Positions 6,635 through 13,211 of a stretch of 13,211 nt of DNA are shown here, in pieces. The position numbers were made by a program, and so were the translations under genes. This DNA comes from Deltaproteobacteria bacterium (GTDB lineage: Bacteria; Desulfobacterota; Desulfobacteria; Desulfobacterales; SURF-7): assembly GCA_019307665.1 (NCBI GenBank), contig JAFDJC010000062.1, forward strand, positions 1 through 13,211. The letters are read 5' to 3'. Below the pieces are notes generated by a model, which was not told the DNA's origin, did not search any database, and worked only from the letters and a program-made list of their open reading frames with translations. Each line of letters opens with the position of its first letter. Position 1 is the stretch's first letter.

Positions 6635-7516
6635 ATGATAAACAGCATGACCGCATATGCCGCGGCTGAGAGCAGCAACGACAAGTTTTCGGTCCATACG
6701 GAGATACGCTCTTACAATCATAAGTACCTCGATATCATACTTCGAACTCATCGGAGATATGAATTACTTGAAGAAAAAATAAAGGCACTTATCACTGAAA
6801 AAATCTCAAGGGGAAGGACTGAAGTAAGAATTAAAATAGAAGATACTGCAGAGCAGACGCAAAACTTTGAAATTAATGAATCAATGGCTAAAGCATATTA
6901 TGATGCCTTAAAGACTCTGAAAAAAAGTCTGGGCCTTGACGGTCCGCTATCCCTCGATCTTTTTGCCGCCGCAAACGGAATGATAGTTCCTGTGGAAGAT
7001 GAAGCAAACATTGAAAATGCATGGCCTGTAATAAGGGAATCGGTCATTACGTCTGTCAATGAACTGAATATCATGAGGCAGAGGGAAGGAGAGTTTATTG
7101 CCGGTGATATTCATAAACGAATCGACTATATAGAAAAAAGTATCGATCAGATTGAGGAGACTTCTTCAGATATTCCTGCCAGATACAGGGATCGCCTGCA
7201 AGAAAGGATAGCTACATTGACAAAAGGCATTGTCGATCTCGATCCTGGCCGTGTCACGCAGGAAGCCGCGCTTCTTGCTGATCGAAGTGATATTTCAGAG
7301 GAAATTGTAAGGTCAAAAAGCCACATCAAGCAGTTTCGTTCAATCATGGATTCACCTGAGCCGGCCGGCAGAAAACTCAATTTTCTGCTGCAGGAATTCA
7401 ACCGGGAATTCAACACCATAGGTTCCAAGGCAGGCAATGCAGATGTTTCGCATACCATTGTTGAGGTAAAGGCTGAACTTGAAAAAATCAGGGAGCAGGT
7501 ACAAAATATTGAATAA
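6635..7516 (+). CDS. yicC: YicC/YloC family endoribonuclease
   Basis: A 293-aa cytoplasmic protein, near the length of E. coli YicC (287 aa), a family with endoribonuclease activity reported to cleave RNA such as RyhB. The N-terminal YicC-like domain begins with INSMTAYA and has RSYNHKYLDIILR (about 25-37) and ISRGRTEVRI. The C-terminal DUF1732 domain contains the signature GRKLNFLLQEFNREFNTIGS, followed by a helix rich in Glu and Lys. The ribosome site is AAGGA about 8 bases upstream. It is followed after 12 bases by the RemA-like gene; yicC-remA-gmk is also the Firmicutes order, so the arrangement is ancient or repeatedly selected. Confidence 0.93.
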   Translation: MINSMTAYAAAESSNDKFSVHTEIRSYNHKYLDIILRTHRRYELLEEKIKALITEKISRGRTEVRIKIEDTAEQTQNFEINESMAKAYYDALKTLKKSLGLDGPLSLDLFAAANGMIVPVEDEANIENAWPVIRESVITSVNELNIMRQREGEFIAGDIHKRIDYIEKSIDQIEETSSDIPARYRDRLQERIATLTKGIVDLDPGRVTQEAALLADRSDISEEIVRSKSHIKQFRSIMDSPEPAGRKLNFLLQEFNREFNTIGSKAGNADVSHTIVEVKAELEKIREQVQNIE

Positions 7517-7528
7517 TGGAGAAGAGGT

Positions 7529-7786
7529 ATGGAACAGTCACTGTTAAATATCGGTTTTGGTTGCAACATTATTGCAGAGCATGTCATCGGCATCATGTCG
7601 CCCAATTCCCAACCCATGAAGCGCATAAAAGATGAGGCAAAGGAATCGAGACATATGGTTGATGCCACTTTCGGCCGAAAAACCCGTGCCATTATCATCA
7701 CTGACAGCAATCATATATTTCTTTCAGCTATATTGGCTGAAACAATATCCCAGCGTTTTGCAGCGCTAAAGGACAAAGCGGAATAA
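7529..7786 (+). CDS. remA: RemA-like DNA-binding regulator (DUF370)
   Basis: An 85-aa protein with the family features LLNIGFGCNIIAEHVIGIMSPNSQP (5-29), an AKESRHMVDATFGRKTRAIIITDSNHI core (37-63) and a charged C-terminus. RemA of Bacillus subtilis is a ring-forming DNA-binding activator of biofilm matrix genes; in Desulfobacterota its role is unknown, so I do not transfer that function. It has a strong ribosome site (GGAG...GAGG just before the ATG) and lies between yicC and gmk, 9 bases before gmk. The length is normal. Confidence 0.9.
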   Translation: MEQSLLNIGFGCNIIAEHVIGIMSPNSQPMKRIKDEAKESRHMVDATFGRKTRAIIITDSNHIFLSAILAETISQRFAALKDKAE

Positions 7787-7795
7787 CGTTATTAT

Positions 7796-8365
7796 ATGAA
7801 ACAAAACTTGCCGGGAAAACTGATTATCGTATCAGCTCCGTCAGGAGCAGGCAAAACGACTCTCTGTGATGCTATGGTCAGACACTTTGACAACCTTGTT
7901 TATTCAATATCTTATACCACCAGGGCGCCCCGACATGATGAAAAAGAAGGAGAGGATTATTTTTTCATTTCAGAACATGAGTTTAAAAAACATATAAAAA
8001 ATAATAACTGGGCAGAGTGGGCGAAAGTGCATGATCACTATTACGGCACCCATGCATCGTTTATCAGTGAAAACCTGTCCGTCGGGCGGGATATACTGCT
8101 TGACATTGATGTCCAGGGTGCGAAACAGATTATTCAGAGATACCCTGATAGCACCACCATATTTATTATGCCTCCTTCCCTTGATGTGTTAAGAATCCGG
8201 CTGGAATCAAGAGGAACGGATAGTAAAGAGGTTATTGATAAACGTCTTGAAAATGCAAAACAGGAAATAGACAAAAAAGGCTTGTATCAGCACATTATTG
8301 TTAATGATGATCTTGAAAATGCTATTAATGAATTAATCACAATTATTCATGAAAAAAATATATAA
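7796..8365 (+). CDS. gmk: Guanylate kinase
   Basis: Cytoplasmic enzyme that phosphorylates GMP to GDP using ATP, needed for nucleotide supply and downstream of (p)ppGpp turnover. It is 189 aa, slightly shorter than E. coli Gmk (207 aa). The P-loop is APSGAGKT (14-21). The GMP-binding region SISYTTRAPRHDEKEGEDYFF (37-57) is intact, followed by a lid-like region, DIDVQGAKQI and the C-terminal RIRLESRGTD. The ribosome site is weak, suggesting coupling to remA. The 3' end overlaps rlmB by 17 bases. Confidence 0.95.
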   Translation: MKQNLPGKLIIVSAPSGAGKTTLCDAMVRHFDNLVYSISYTTRAPRHDEKEGEDYFFISEHEFKKHIKNNNWAEWAKVHDHYYGTHASFISENLSVGRDILLDIDVQGAKQIIQRYPDSTTIFIMPPSLDVLRIRLESRGTDSKEVIDKRLENAKQEIDKKGLYQHIIVNDDLENAINELITIIHEKNI

Positions 8366-9107
8366 AACAGAAATACTATTCGGCATTCATTCCGTTATAG
8401 AAGCTCTGAAAGCCGGAAGAAGAGATTTTCATGAAATTTACATATCCAAAGAAGGTGCTTCATCAAAACGAATATTTTCGATAAAGGAACTCGCGGATCA
8501 AAACAGAATACCTGTCAAAGACATCCCGGCCACAAAGCTTAAATCAAAAACAGGATCCGACTTTCACCAGTGTGTGGGTGCGCTTGTCAGCCAATACCCT
8601 GTTGAGGATTTTTATAAAATAACCGCATCTTTAAATTCTAAAAGTTTTCTACTCATCGCAGACGGAATTCAGGACCCGCAAAATCTCGGGGCGCTCCTCA
8701 GGACAGCACTCTGTACGGGCGTGAATGCAGTTGTCATTCCAAAAAACAGGGCAGCACCGCCCACACCTGCGGTTTCCAGAGCATCTGCCGGTGCATTGGA
8801 GCATATGCTGCTGACACGAGTGACCAACATTACAGATGCCATCATAAAATTGAAGCAAAAGGATGTCTGGATAATCGGAACAGATATGCTTACAGAGAAC
8901 TCCGTTTTTTCCACAGACCTCACCGTTCCTTTGGCCATGGTCATCGGCAGTGAAGGAAAGGGGATACGACCACTTGTTAAAAAGAACTGTGACCTTGTTA
9001 TTTCAATTCCCCAAGATGGACCGATCGGTTCCCTGAATGCTTCAGCAGCAGGGGCTGTTATTATGTATGAGGTATTCAGACAGCGGTCTATTTGCAATAG
9101 AACATAA
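8349..9107 (+). CDS. rlmB: SpoU/TrmH family RNA 2'-O-methyltransferase, RlmB-type
   Basis: A 252-aa S-adenosylmethionine-dependent ribose methyltransferase, most like RlmB (methylates a guanosine in 23S rRNA). The N-terminal RNA-binding SpoU_sub_bind domain (about 8-85) starts with EILFGIHSVIEALKAGRR. The knotted SPOUT domain shows motif 1 ADGIQDPQNLGALLR (104-118), motif 2 VIGSEGKGI (198-206) and motif 3 SIPQDGPIGSLNASAA (219-234). Asn112, Arg118 and Glu202 are present. TrmH or other family members cannot be excluded by sequence alone. It starts inside gmk with no visible ribosome site, implying coupled translation. Its stop is one base from the convergent exporter gene. Confidence 0.9.
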   Translation: MKKIYKTEILFGIHSVIEALKAGRRDFHEIYISKEGASSKRIFSIKELADQNRIPVKDIPATKLKSKTGSDFHQCVGALVSQYPVEDFYKITASLNSKSFLLIADGIQDPQNLGALLRTALCTGVNAVVIPKNRAAPPTPAVSRASAGALEHMLLTRVTNITDAIIKLKQKDVWIIGTDMLTENSVFSTDLTVPLAMVIGSEGKGIRPLVKKNCDLVISIPQDGPIGSLNASAAGAVIMYEVFRQRSICNRT

Positions 9108-9108
9108 C

Positions 9109-11580
9109 TTATTCTGAGACTGATTCATCTAATGGTTTGTCTGGGGGCGAAAAAATCACCATCAGAGCCGGGGCAAGAATAATATCCGCCAGCAGAGCCG
9201 TAATGATCGCCAGACCTGCGATAGCCCCGAAGTTGATCAGATTGATCATATCTGAAGCCACAAAAAGGAAAAAGCCGCTTGCCAGGACAAGGCTCGTAAA
9301 CAGCAGTGCTCTGCCCGTGGTGAGCAGTGTCTCCTGTACCGCAAATTTTACATTGCCTGTATTCATGTAGTATCGCCTATAATTGTGGAAAAAGTGAACC
9401 GTATCATCCACTGCAAGGCCAATGATAATGCTGCCGATAAGAATGTTGGACAGATCCAGGTTCATCCCTGCATAGCCCATGAGGCCCATTGCAATGATCA
9501 CCGGCAGCAAATTGGGAATCATGCTGATCAATCCATATTTTACATTGCCGAGCAGAAGAATCATCATTACCGTAATTACGACACCGGCAATGATATAACT
9601 GGTCATCATGGTTACAATGACATTGTAAATGGTACGGGTTAACAAAGCAATCATACCTGTAATAGTCACCTCACCAATACCCTGAAATGTTTTCTCCAAT
9701 TGGGAAATAATTTTTTTCTGAATGCCGGTGTATGTGTTGGCATCCTCCCACGGCAGCTTCATGGTAATACGTGCCTTGCTGTATTGGCTGTCGATCAGGT
9801 TTTCCAGGTCATCGGTGCCCCCGTTTTCAAACAGAATAAACTCTTGGGCGATTAACTCACTATCTTGAGGAATACGATAGAATTCATCGTCATTGGCATT
9901 TAACGATTTATGAATCTGCTTTAAGGTATCTGCCACAGATATGGTTTTACCGATAAAAATATTGGACTCTGTAATATTTTCAGCAGCGCGATTGAATGCC
10001 TCCAATCTGTTCATAATATCAGGCTGGTAAAGGGCATTTTTCTGCTTTGTTTCCACCACCGCTTCTAACACCATACTTCCTTTCATTCCCTTGTCGATAA
10101 CTTCCACACTTTTTGGAAACGGATCATCTTCCGGAAACCAGGCAACCGGATTATGTGAAAAGCGTAACTGCACAATCCCATAGCCCGCAACACTGAGTAT
10201 TAAAAACGTCATTGCTAATACAAACCATGGCCTTCTTGTGGCAAAATCCCCTGCCCCTATCAGCATGCGATCAAAAAACACAACTGAATAACTCCCTTTT
10301 TTCTCTTTGCGGCGAATAGGCAAAATGGCAATAAGAGCATGCAACAGTAAAAGAGTATACAATAATGACAGCATTACCCCGGATGCAGCAAAAATTCCAA
10401 GATCTGCAATAGGCGCAATTTTTGCTCCGGCAAAAGACAACAGGCCGGCGGCGGTTGTCATGCTGGTCATAACTATTGCCAGGCCGGAATGCCCCATGGC
10501 ATAAGCCATTGCATCATCCTTGCTCCCACCTGATAAAAAACGGCGGTAAAAAACCGCCAGAAGATGAACCGAACCACAGACCCCCACGGAGATAATGAAA
10601 GAAGGAATAATCTGCGTAATAACGGTAAACGGCCTTCCAAACAATGCAAAAAGGGACAGAGTTGAAATCATGGAAAGGATCACAACAATAAAAGGAAGCA
10701 ATACACCGGAGATTCGCCGGAACAGGAGAAACAACAGGAAAAAAATAGTGATGACAGCAATCGCCGTGAAGCGGGGCACGTCTTTCTGCATCCTCTGGTT
10801 TATAGAGAATGAAAGGACCGGACCTCCGGCAACGTATATCTGGAAATCTTCATTATTATACTTTTTGGTAATATCCAGAATCTTGGCCACAAAGGCTGAT
10901 TTTTCTTCATCGTTCAGCTTTCTGTCAGAATCTTCTCCTATATCTGTTTCTTCTTCATCTTTTTCGTCTTTTTCATCTATGGATTCAAAGTCAGCATCTG
11001 TATCATTCGATGTGGCTTTATCCGACGGATCAAAATACACATCCGACTCTAAAATGATTGCCGTAAACTTTCCATCTTCAGACAAAATGTAATTACGATA
11101 CAATTGATGAGGCATTGCATATGCTTTAATGAAGTCGATATATTCTTTCAGGCTTTGGGTATCGTCAGGCCAACTCTCCATCAATTCTTCAATAATCAGC
11201 TCATCTTTTTCACCCCTTACAGCAGTTACATTTACAAGACTTGTAATGTCATTAAGATGCGGTACGTTTTTTTCAAGTTCCCCATGAATGACCCGCAGTT
11301 TCTGTAAAAACGGTATGGAAAAAATCTCCGGGGCTTTAATTGCGACAACGACTATCTCATCCCGACCAAACTGCTCACGGAACTGTTCGTATTTGACCAT
11401 TTCGGGATCATCGTCGAAAAAAAATGCCTCTGTGGATGTGTCAACAATTATATGGGGGATCTGGGCGGCAAGAATTCCGATAAGAACAAGCATAGAAAAG
11501 ACCACCAGCCATTTATGCCGGAATATGAAATGGGACAAGGATTCAAATGATTTTTCAATTCGATAACGAATATTTTCCAT
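9109..11580 (-). CDS. RND superfamily (MMPL-type) exporter
   Basis: An 823-aa inner-membrane transporter with the duplicated RND architecture. TM1 is at about 24-41, with a large periplasmic loop (42-270) and helices at about 271-287, 293-313, 318-338, 364-384 and 393-420. TM7 (about 453-470) is followed by a second loop (471-650) and a second helix bundle (651-812). GLAVDDTVHF (721-730), the proton-relay motif of the second half, is present. The equivalent first-half site reads SVGVCGSVHL (331-340), without the acidic pair. Residues about 182-228 form a strongly acidic low-complexity insert in loop 1. COG1033-type proteins move lipids or other hydrophobic cargo; substrate unknown. AGGTG lies just before the ATG at 11580. 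No fusion protein or outer-membrane partner is nearby. Confidence 0.85.
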   Translation of the reverse strand: MENIRYRIEKSFESLSHFIFRHKWLVVFSMLVLIGILAAQIPHIIVDTSTEAFFFDDDPEMVKYEQFREQFGRDEIVVVAIKAPEIFSIPFLQKLRVIHGELEKNVPHLNDITSLVNVTAVRGEKDELIIEELMESWPDDTQSLKEYIDFIKAYAMPHQLYRNYILSEDGKFTAIILESDVYFDPSDKATSNDTDADFESIDEKDEKDEEETDIGEDSDRKLNDEEKSAFVAKILDITKKYNNEDFQIYVAGGPVLSFSINQRMQKDVPRFTAIAVITIFFLLFLLFRRISGVLLPFIVVILSMISTLSLFALFGRPFTVITQIIPSFIISVGVCGSVHLLAVFYRRFLSGGSKDDAMAYAMGHSGLAIVMTSMTTAAGLLSFAGAKIAPIADLGIFAASGVMLSLLYTLLLLHALIAILPIRRKEKKGSYSVVFFDRMLIGAGDFATRRPWFVLAMTFLILSVAGYGIVQLRFSHNPVAWFPEDDPFPKSVEVIDKGMKGSMVLEAVVETKQKNALYQPDIMNRLEAFNRAAENITESNIFIGKTISVADTLKQIHKSLNANDDEFYRIPQDSELIAQEFILFENGGTDDLENLIDSQYSKARITMKLPWEDANTYTGIQKKIISQLEKTFQGIGEVTITGMIALLTRTIYNVIVTMMTSYIIAGVVITVMMILLLGNVKYGLISMIPNLLPVIIAMGLMGYAGMNLDLSNILIGSIIIGLAVDDTVHFFHNYRRYYMNTGNVKFAVQETLLTTGRALLFTSLVLASGFFLFVASDMINLINFGAIAGLAIITALLADIILAPALMVIFSPPDKPLDESVSE

Positions 11581-11617
11581 AATTCACCTAACTGCTGATC
11601 TACCTTTTCTGTTTCCC

Positions 11618-11643
11618 GGGCTCAAGTTAAGTCTTGAGCGGGT
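11618..11643. promoter_or_regulatory. CTCAAG/CTTGAG palindrome in the exporter leader
   Basis: CTCAAG (11621-11626) and CTTGAG (11633-11638) form a perfect 6-bp dyad with 6-base spacing. A flanking G/C pair and CCC/GGG bases could extend it as an RNA hairpin. It is 38 to 60 bases upstream of the exporter start, where an operator or a leader hairpin would act. No T-run follows, so it is not a typical terminator. It also faintly resembles the TCAAGNCTTGA core of the REP-like sequences at 1957 and 3245. Confidence 0.35.
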
Positions 11644-11670
11644 ATCTCGCCTGTGTTATTAAAGTCAACC

Positions 11671-11762
11671 TTGATGAATTTGCAAAAAGTCTCAATCCCG
11701 TCACTCCGGCTTCCGCCGGAATGACAAAAAAATAAAATTTTGGCTTCTGACAAAATCATCAA
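11671..11762. repeat. Dispersed inverted-repeat element (MITE-like), copy 2
   Basis: GTCACTCCGGC (11700-11710) and GCCGGAATGAC (11715-11725) form a 10/11-bp hairpin with 4-base loop, matching one arm of the element at 5808. TGCAAAAAGTC (11681-11691) is a decayed 'CGTAAAAAGTC'. The 7-bp inverse repeats TTGATGA (11671-11677) and TCATCAA (11756-11762) mark the probable ends. It sits in the divergent gap between the exporter and icd. Confidence 0.75.
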
Positions 11763-11818
11763 CTTTTAAGCATATACTCATTTAAATTTAAAGCTATAAA
11801 ATTATTTTATTAATCTTT

Positions 11819-11824
11819 TATAAT
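11819..11824 (+). promoter_or_regulatory. Candidate -10 box upstream of icd
   Basis: A perfect TATAAT at 11819-11824 lies 20 bases before the icd start codon, in an A/T-rich stretch. No good -35 box lies at 16-18 bases spacing, and the leader would be only about 14 bases long, so this is tentative. The gap 11763-11818 otherwise shows only A/T-rich sequence with a TTTAAATTTAAA palindrome. Confidence 0.35.
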
Positions 11825-11844
11825 GAGCGAAAGGTTTTTTTACC

Positions 11845-13068
11845 ATGGAAAAAAAAATCACAAAAAACAGCGACAAAACCCTGAATGTGCCGGATATTCC
11901 CATCATTCCCTATATTGAGGGTGACGGCACGGGACCAGATATATGGTTTGCCACACAGACTGTTCTGAACAGCGCTGTGGAAAAAAGTTACAGCGGAAAG
12001 AGAAAAATCGACTGGCTGGAACTTTTTGTAGGAGAAAAAGGGTTTAACAAAAACGGCGAATGGCTTTCCGAAAAAGCACTTGATGCCATCAGAGAGCATG
12101 TTGTTTCAATAAAAGGCCCCCTCACAACTCCCGTAGGAAAGGGATTCAGGAGTCTTAATGTTGCGATTCGTCAAAAGCTTGACCTTTTTGCATGTGTACG
12201 ACCGGTAAAATATATAGAGTCTGTACCAAGCCCCATGAAAAATCCTGAAAAAATTGATATGGTGGTGTTCAGGGAAAATACGGAAGATCTTTATGCAGGC
12301 ATAGAATGGGAGGCGGAAAGCGATGAGGCTGAAGATATCATCGCATACCTTACTGAAAAAATAGGCGTAAAAATACCGAAGCATGCCGGAATCGGCATCA
12401 AGCCGATCAGCGCCGCAAATACAAAAAGACTCGTTGCAAGCGCCATATCATATGCCATCAACAACAAACTTCCCAGCGTTACCCTTATGCACAAAGGCAA
12501 TATCATGAAGTTTACAGAGGGTGCCTTCTGCAAATGGGGATACGAAATCGCAAAAGAACAGTTCGGTGACACAACAATTTCTGAAGCCGACGTCTGGGAA
12601 AAATTTAACGGCGTCGCTCCAAAAGGAAAAATAGTCATCAAAGACCGCATCGCCGACATGTTATTTCAGCAGGTGCTGCTCCGCCCGGACGAATTCTCAG
12701 TGATAGCGGCCCCAAACCTTAATGGAGATTATATTTCAGATGCACTGGCAGCGCAGGTCGGCGGTCTCGGCATGGCACCCGGAGCCAACATCGGCGATGA
12801 CTGCGCCTGCTTTGAAGCTACCCATGGCACGGCACCGAAATATGCAGGACAGGACAAGGTCAACCCGGGTTCATTGATTCTTTCAGGCGTCATGATGCTG
12901 GACTACATAGGGTGGCATGAAGCTGCCGAGTCTGTCAGGAAAGCTGTTCAGGATACCATTAAAACAGGAACCGTTACATATGATCTTGCACGACAGATTC
13001 AAGGGGCAAAAGAGGTGAAATGCTCCGAGTTCGGCAAAGCGGTTGCCGAAAGGATCCAAACCACATAA
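11845..13068 (+). CDS. icd: Isocitrate dehydrogenase (NADP-dependent)
   Basis: Cytoplasmic enzyme that oxidises isocitrate to 2-oxoglutarate and CO2 in the citric acid cycle. It is 407 aa, near E. coli Icd (416 aa). The substrate site includes RSLNVAIRQ (102-110; Ser103, Asn105, Arg109), Arg119, Arg143, Tyr150 and Lys217. Metal ligands lie in NLNGDYISD (291-299). The NADP pocket HGTAPKYAGQDKVNPGS (327-343) has Lys332 and Tyr333, and Tyr379 and Arg383 match the residues that select NADP in E. coli, so NADP use is expected. Ser103 corresponds to the serine phosphorylated by AceK in enterics; no AceK is in view. AAAGG about 10 bases before the ATG supports the start. It is followed without a gap by the ComF-like gene. 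Confidence 0.95.
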   Translation: MEKKITKNSDKTLNVPDIPIIPYIEGDGTGPDIWFATQTVLNSAVEKSYSGKRKIDWLELFVGEKGFNKNGEWLSEKALDAIREHVVSIKGPLTTPVGKGFRSLNVAIRQKLDLFACVRPVKYIESVPSPMKNPEKIDMVVFRENTEDLYAGIEWEAESDEAEDIIAYLTEKIGVKIPKHAGIGIKPISAANTKRLVASAISYAINNKLPSVTLMHKGNIMKFTEGAFCKWGYEIAKEQFGDTTISEADVWEKFNGVAPKGKIVIKDRIADMLFQQVLLRPDEFSVIAAPNLNGDYISDALAAQVGGLGMAPGANIGDDCACFEATHGTAPKYAGQDKVNPGSLILSGVMMLDYIGWHEAAESVRKAVQDTIKTGTVTYDLARQIQGAKEVKCSEFGKAVAERIQTT

Positions 13069-13211
13069 ATGATGCTAAAAATTCTGACCCGCACGTTAAA
13101 AGCATTTCTGTATCCGAACAAATGCCTTTCGTGCGGATCTGTTTTTCAAACCAACTCTCACAACCTGTCGGCACAGAACGTAAACAAAAATCGAGAAGGG
13201 CTTAGTCCTCT
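13069..13211 (+). CDS. ComF family phosphoribosyltransferase-like protein, N-terminal part
   Basis: Open frame that begins at the base after the icd stop (TAAATG) and runs through the right edge (47 complete codons). It starts MMLKILTRTLKAFLYPNKCLSCG. An amphipathic start followed by 'hydrophobic-P..C..C' (Cys19, Cys22) is typical of ComF-family proteins, whose double zinc ribbon precedes a phosphoribosyltransferase domain that would be outside the window. The second codon is also ATG and could be the start. AAAGGA lies about 14 bases upstream inside icd. Assignment rests on this short piece only, so it is moderate. Confidence 0.6.
   Translation, partial: MMLKILTRTLKAFLYPNKCLSCGSVFQTNSHNLSAQNVNKNREGLSP

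Noticed and set aside
7147..7710. 187-codon minus-strand open frame opposite yicC and remA
   Set aside because: It overlaps two conserved genes and shows no recognisable domain.
10595..11092. 165-codon plus-strand open frame inside the exporter
   Set aside because: Its serine-rich tail is simply the reverse reading of the acidic loop; there is no ribosome site or family match.
13020..13205. 61-codon plus-strand open frame over the icd end
   Set aside because: It is out of frame with both icd and the ComF-like start, which fit the junction better.

Overview
The window looks like the chromosome of a Gram-negative, anaerobic-type Desulfobacterota bacterium (Desulfobacterales-like). This is inferred from gene content: ADP-heptose synthesis for LPS, a DUF4416-yicC-remA-gmk cluster, an MMPL/RND exporter and NADP-type isocitrate dehydrogenase. 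Dispersed hairpin repeats of the 'GTCATTCCGGCG' kind and REP-like 'GGGTCAAGTCTTGA' ends also fit. No tRNA, rRNA or CRISPR array is visible.

Layout. (1) 1-1814, minus strand: an MscS-family channel protein with a periplasmic coiled coil. It is followed by the start of a gene leaving the left edge, whose first codons are a perfect 15-bp tandem array (pentapeptide NKNDL) and whose promoter is overlapped by a palindromic TetR-type operator. (2) 1957-3272: an A/T-rich solo AAA ATPase gene enclosed by inverted REP-like sequences, which looks like an inserted cargo unit. (3) 3291-5698, plus: an uncharacterised 319-aa protein translationally coupled to hldE (both ADP-heptose steps in one protein). 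(4) 5699-5898: an intergenic region holding a dispersed inverted-repeat element. (5) 5899-9107, plus: a tightly packed housekeeping run of Trm112-like protein, DUF4416, YicC, RemA-like, guanylate kinase and an RlmB-type methyltransferase. (6) 9109-11580, minus: an RND/MMPL exporter, converging on rlmB with one base between the stop codons. (7) 11581-11844: a divergent intergenic region with a palindrome and a second copy of the dispersed repeat. (8) 11845-13211, plus: icd followed directly by the start of a ComF-like gene leaving the right edge.

How they fit together: hldE supplies LPS core heptose. The yicC-remA-gmk-rlmB run joins RNA turnover, a DNA-binding regulator, GMP phosphorylation and 23S rRNA modification, an arrangement partly shared with Firmicutes (yicC-remA-gmk). 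icd serves the citric acid cycle. The genuinely accessory parts are the REP-bounded ATPase and the repeat-bearing, operator-controlled gene at the left edge; neither is a proven system, but these are the places to look.
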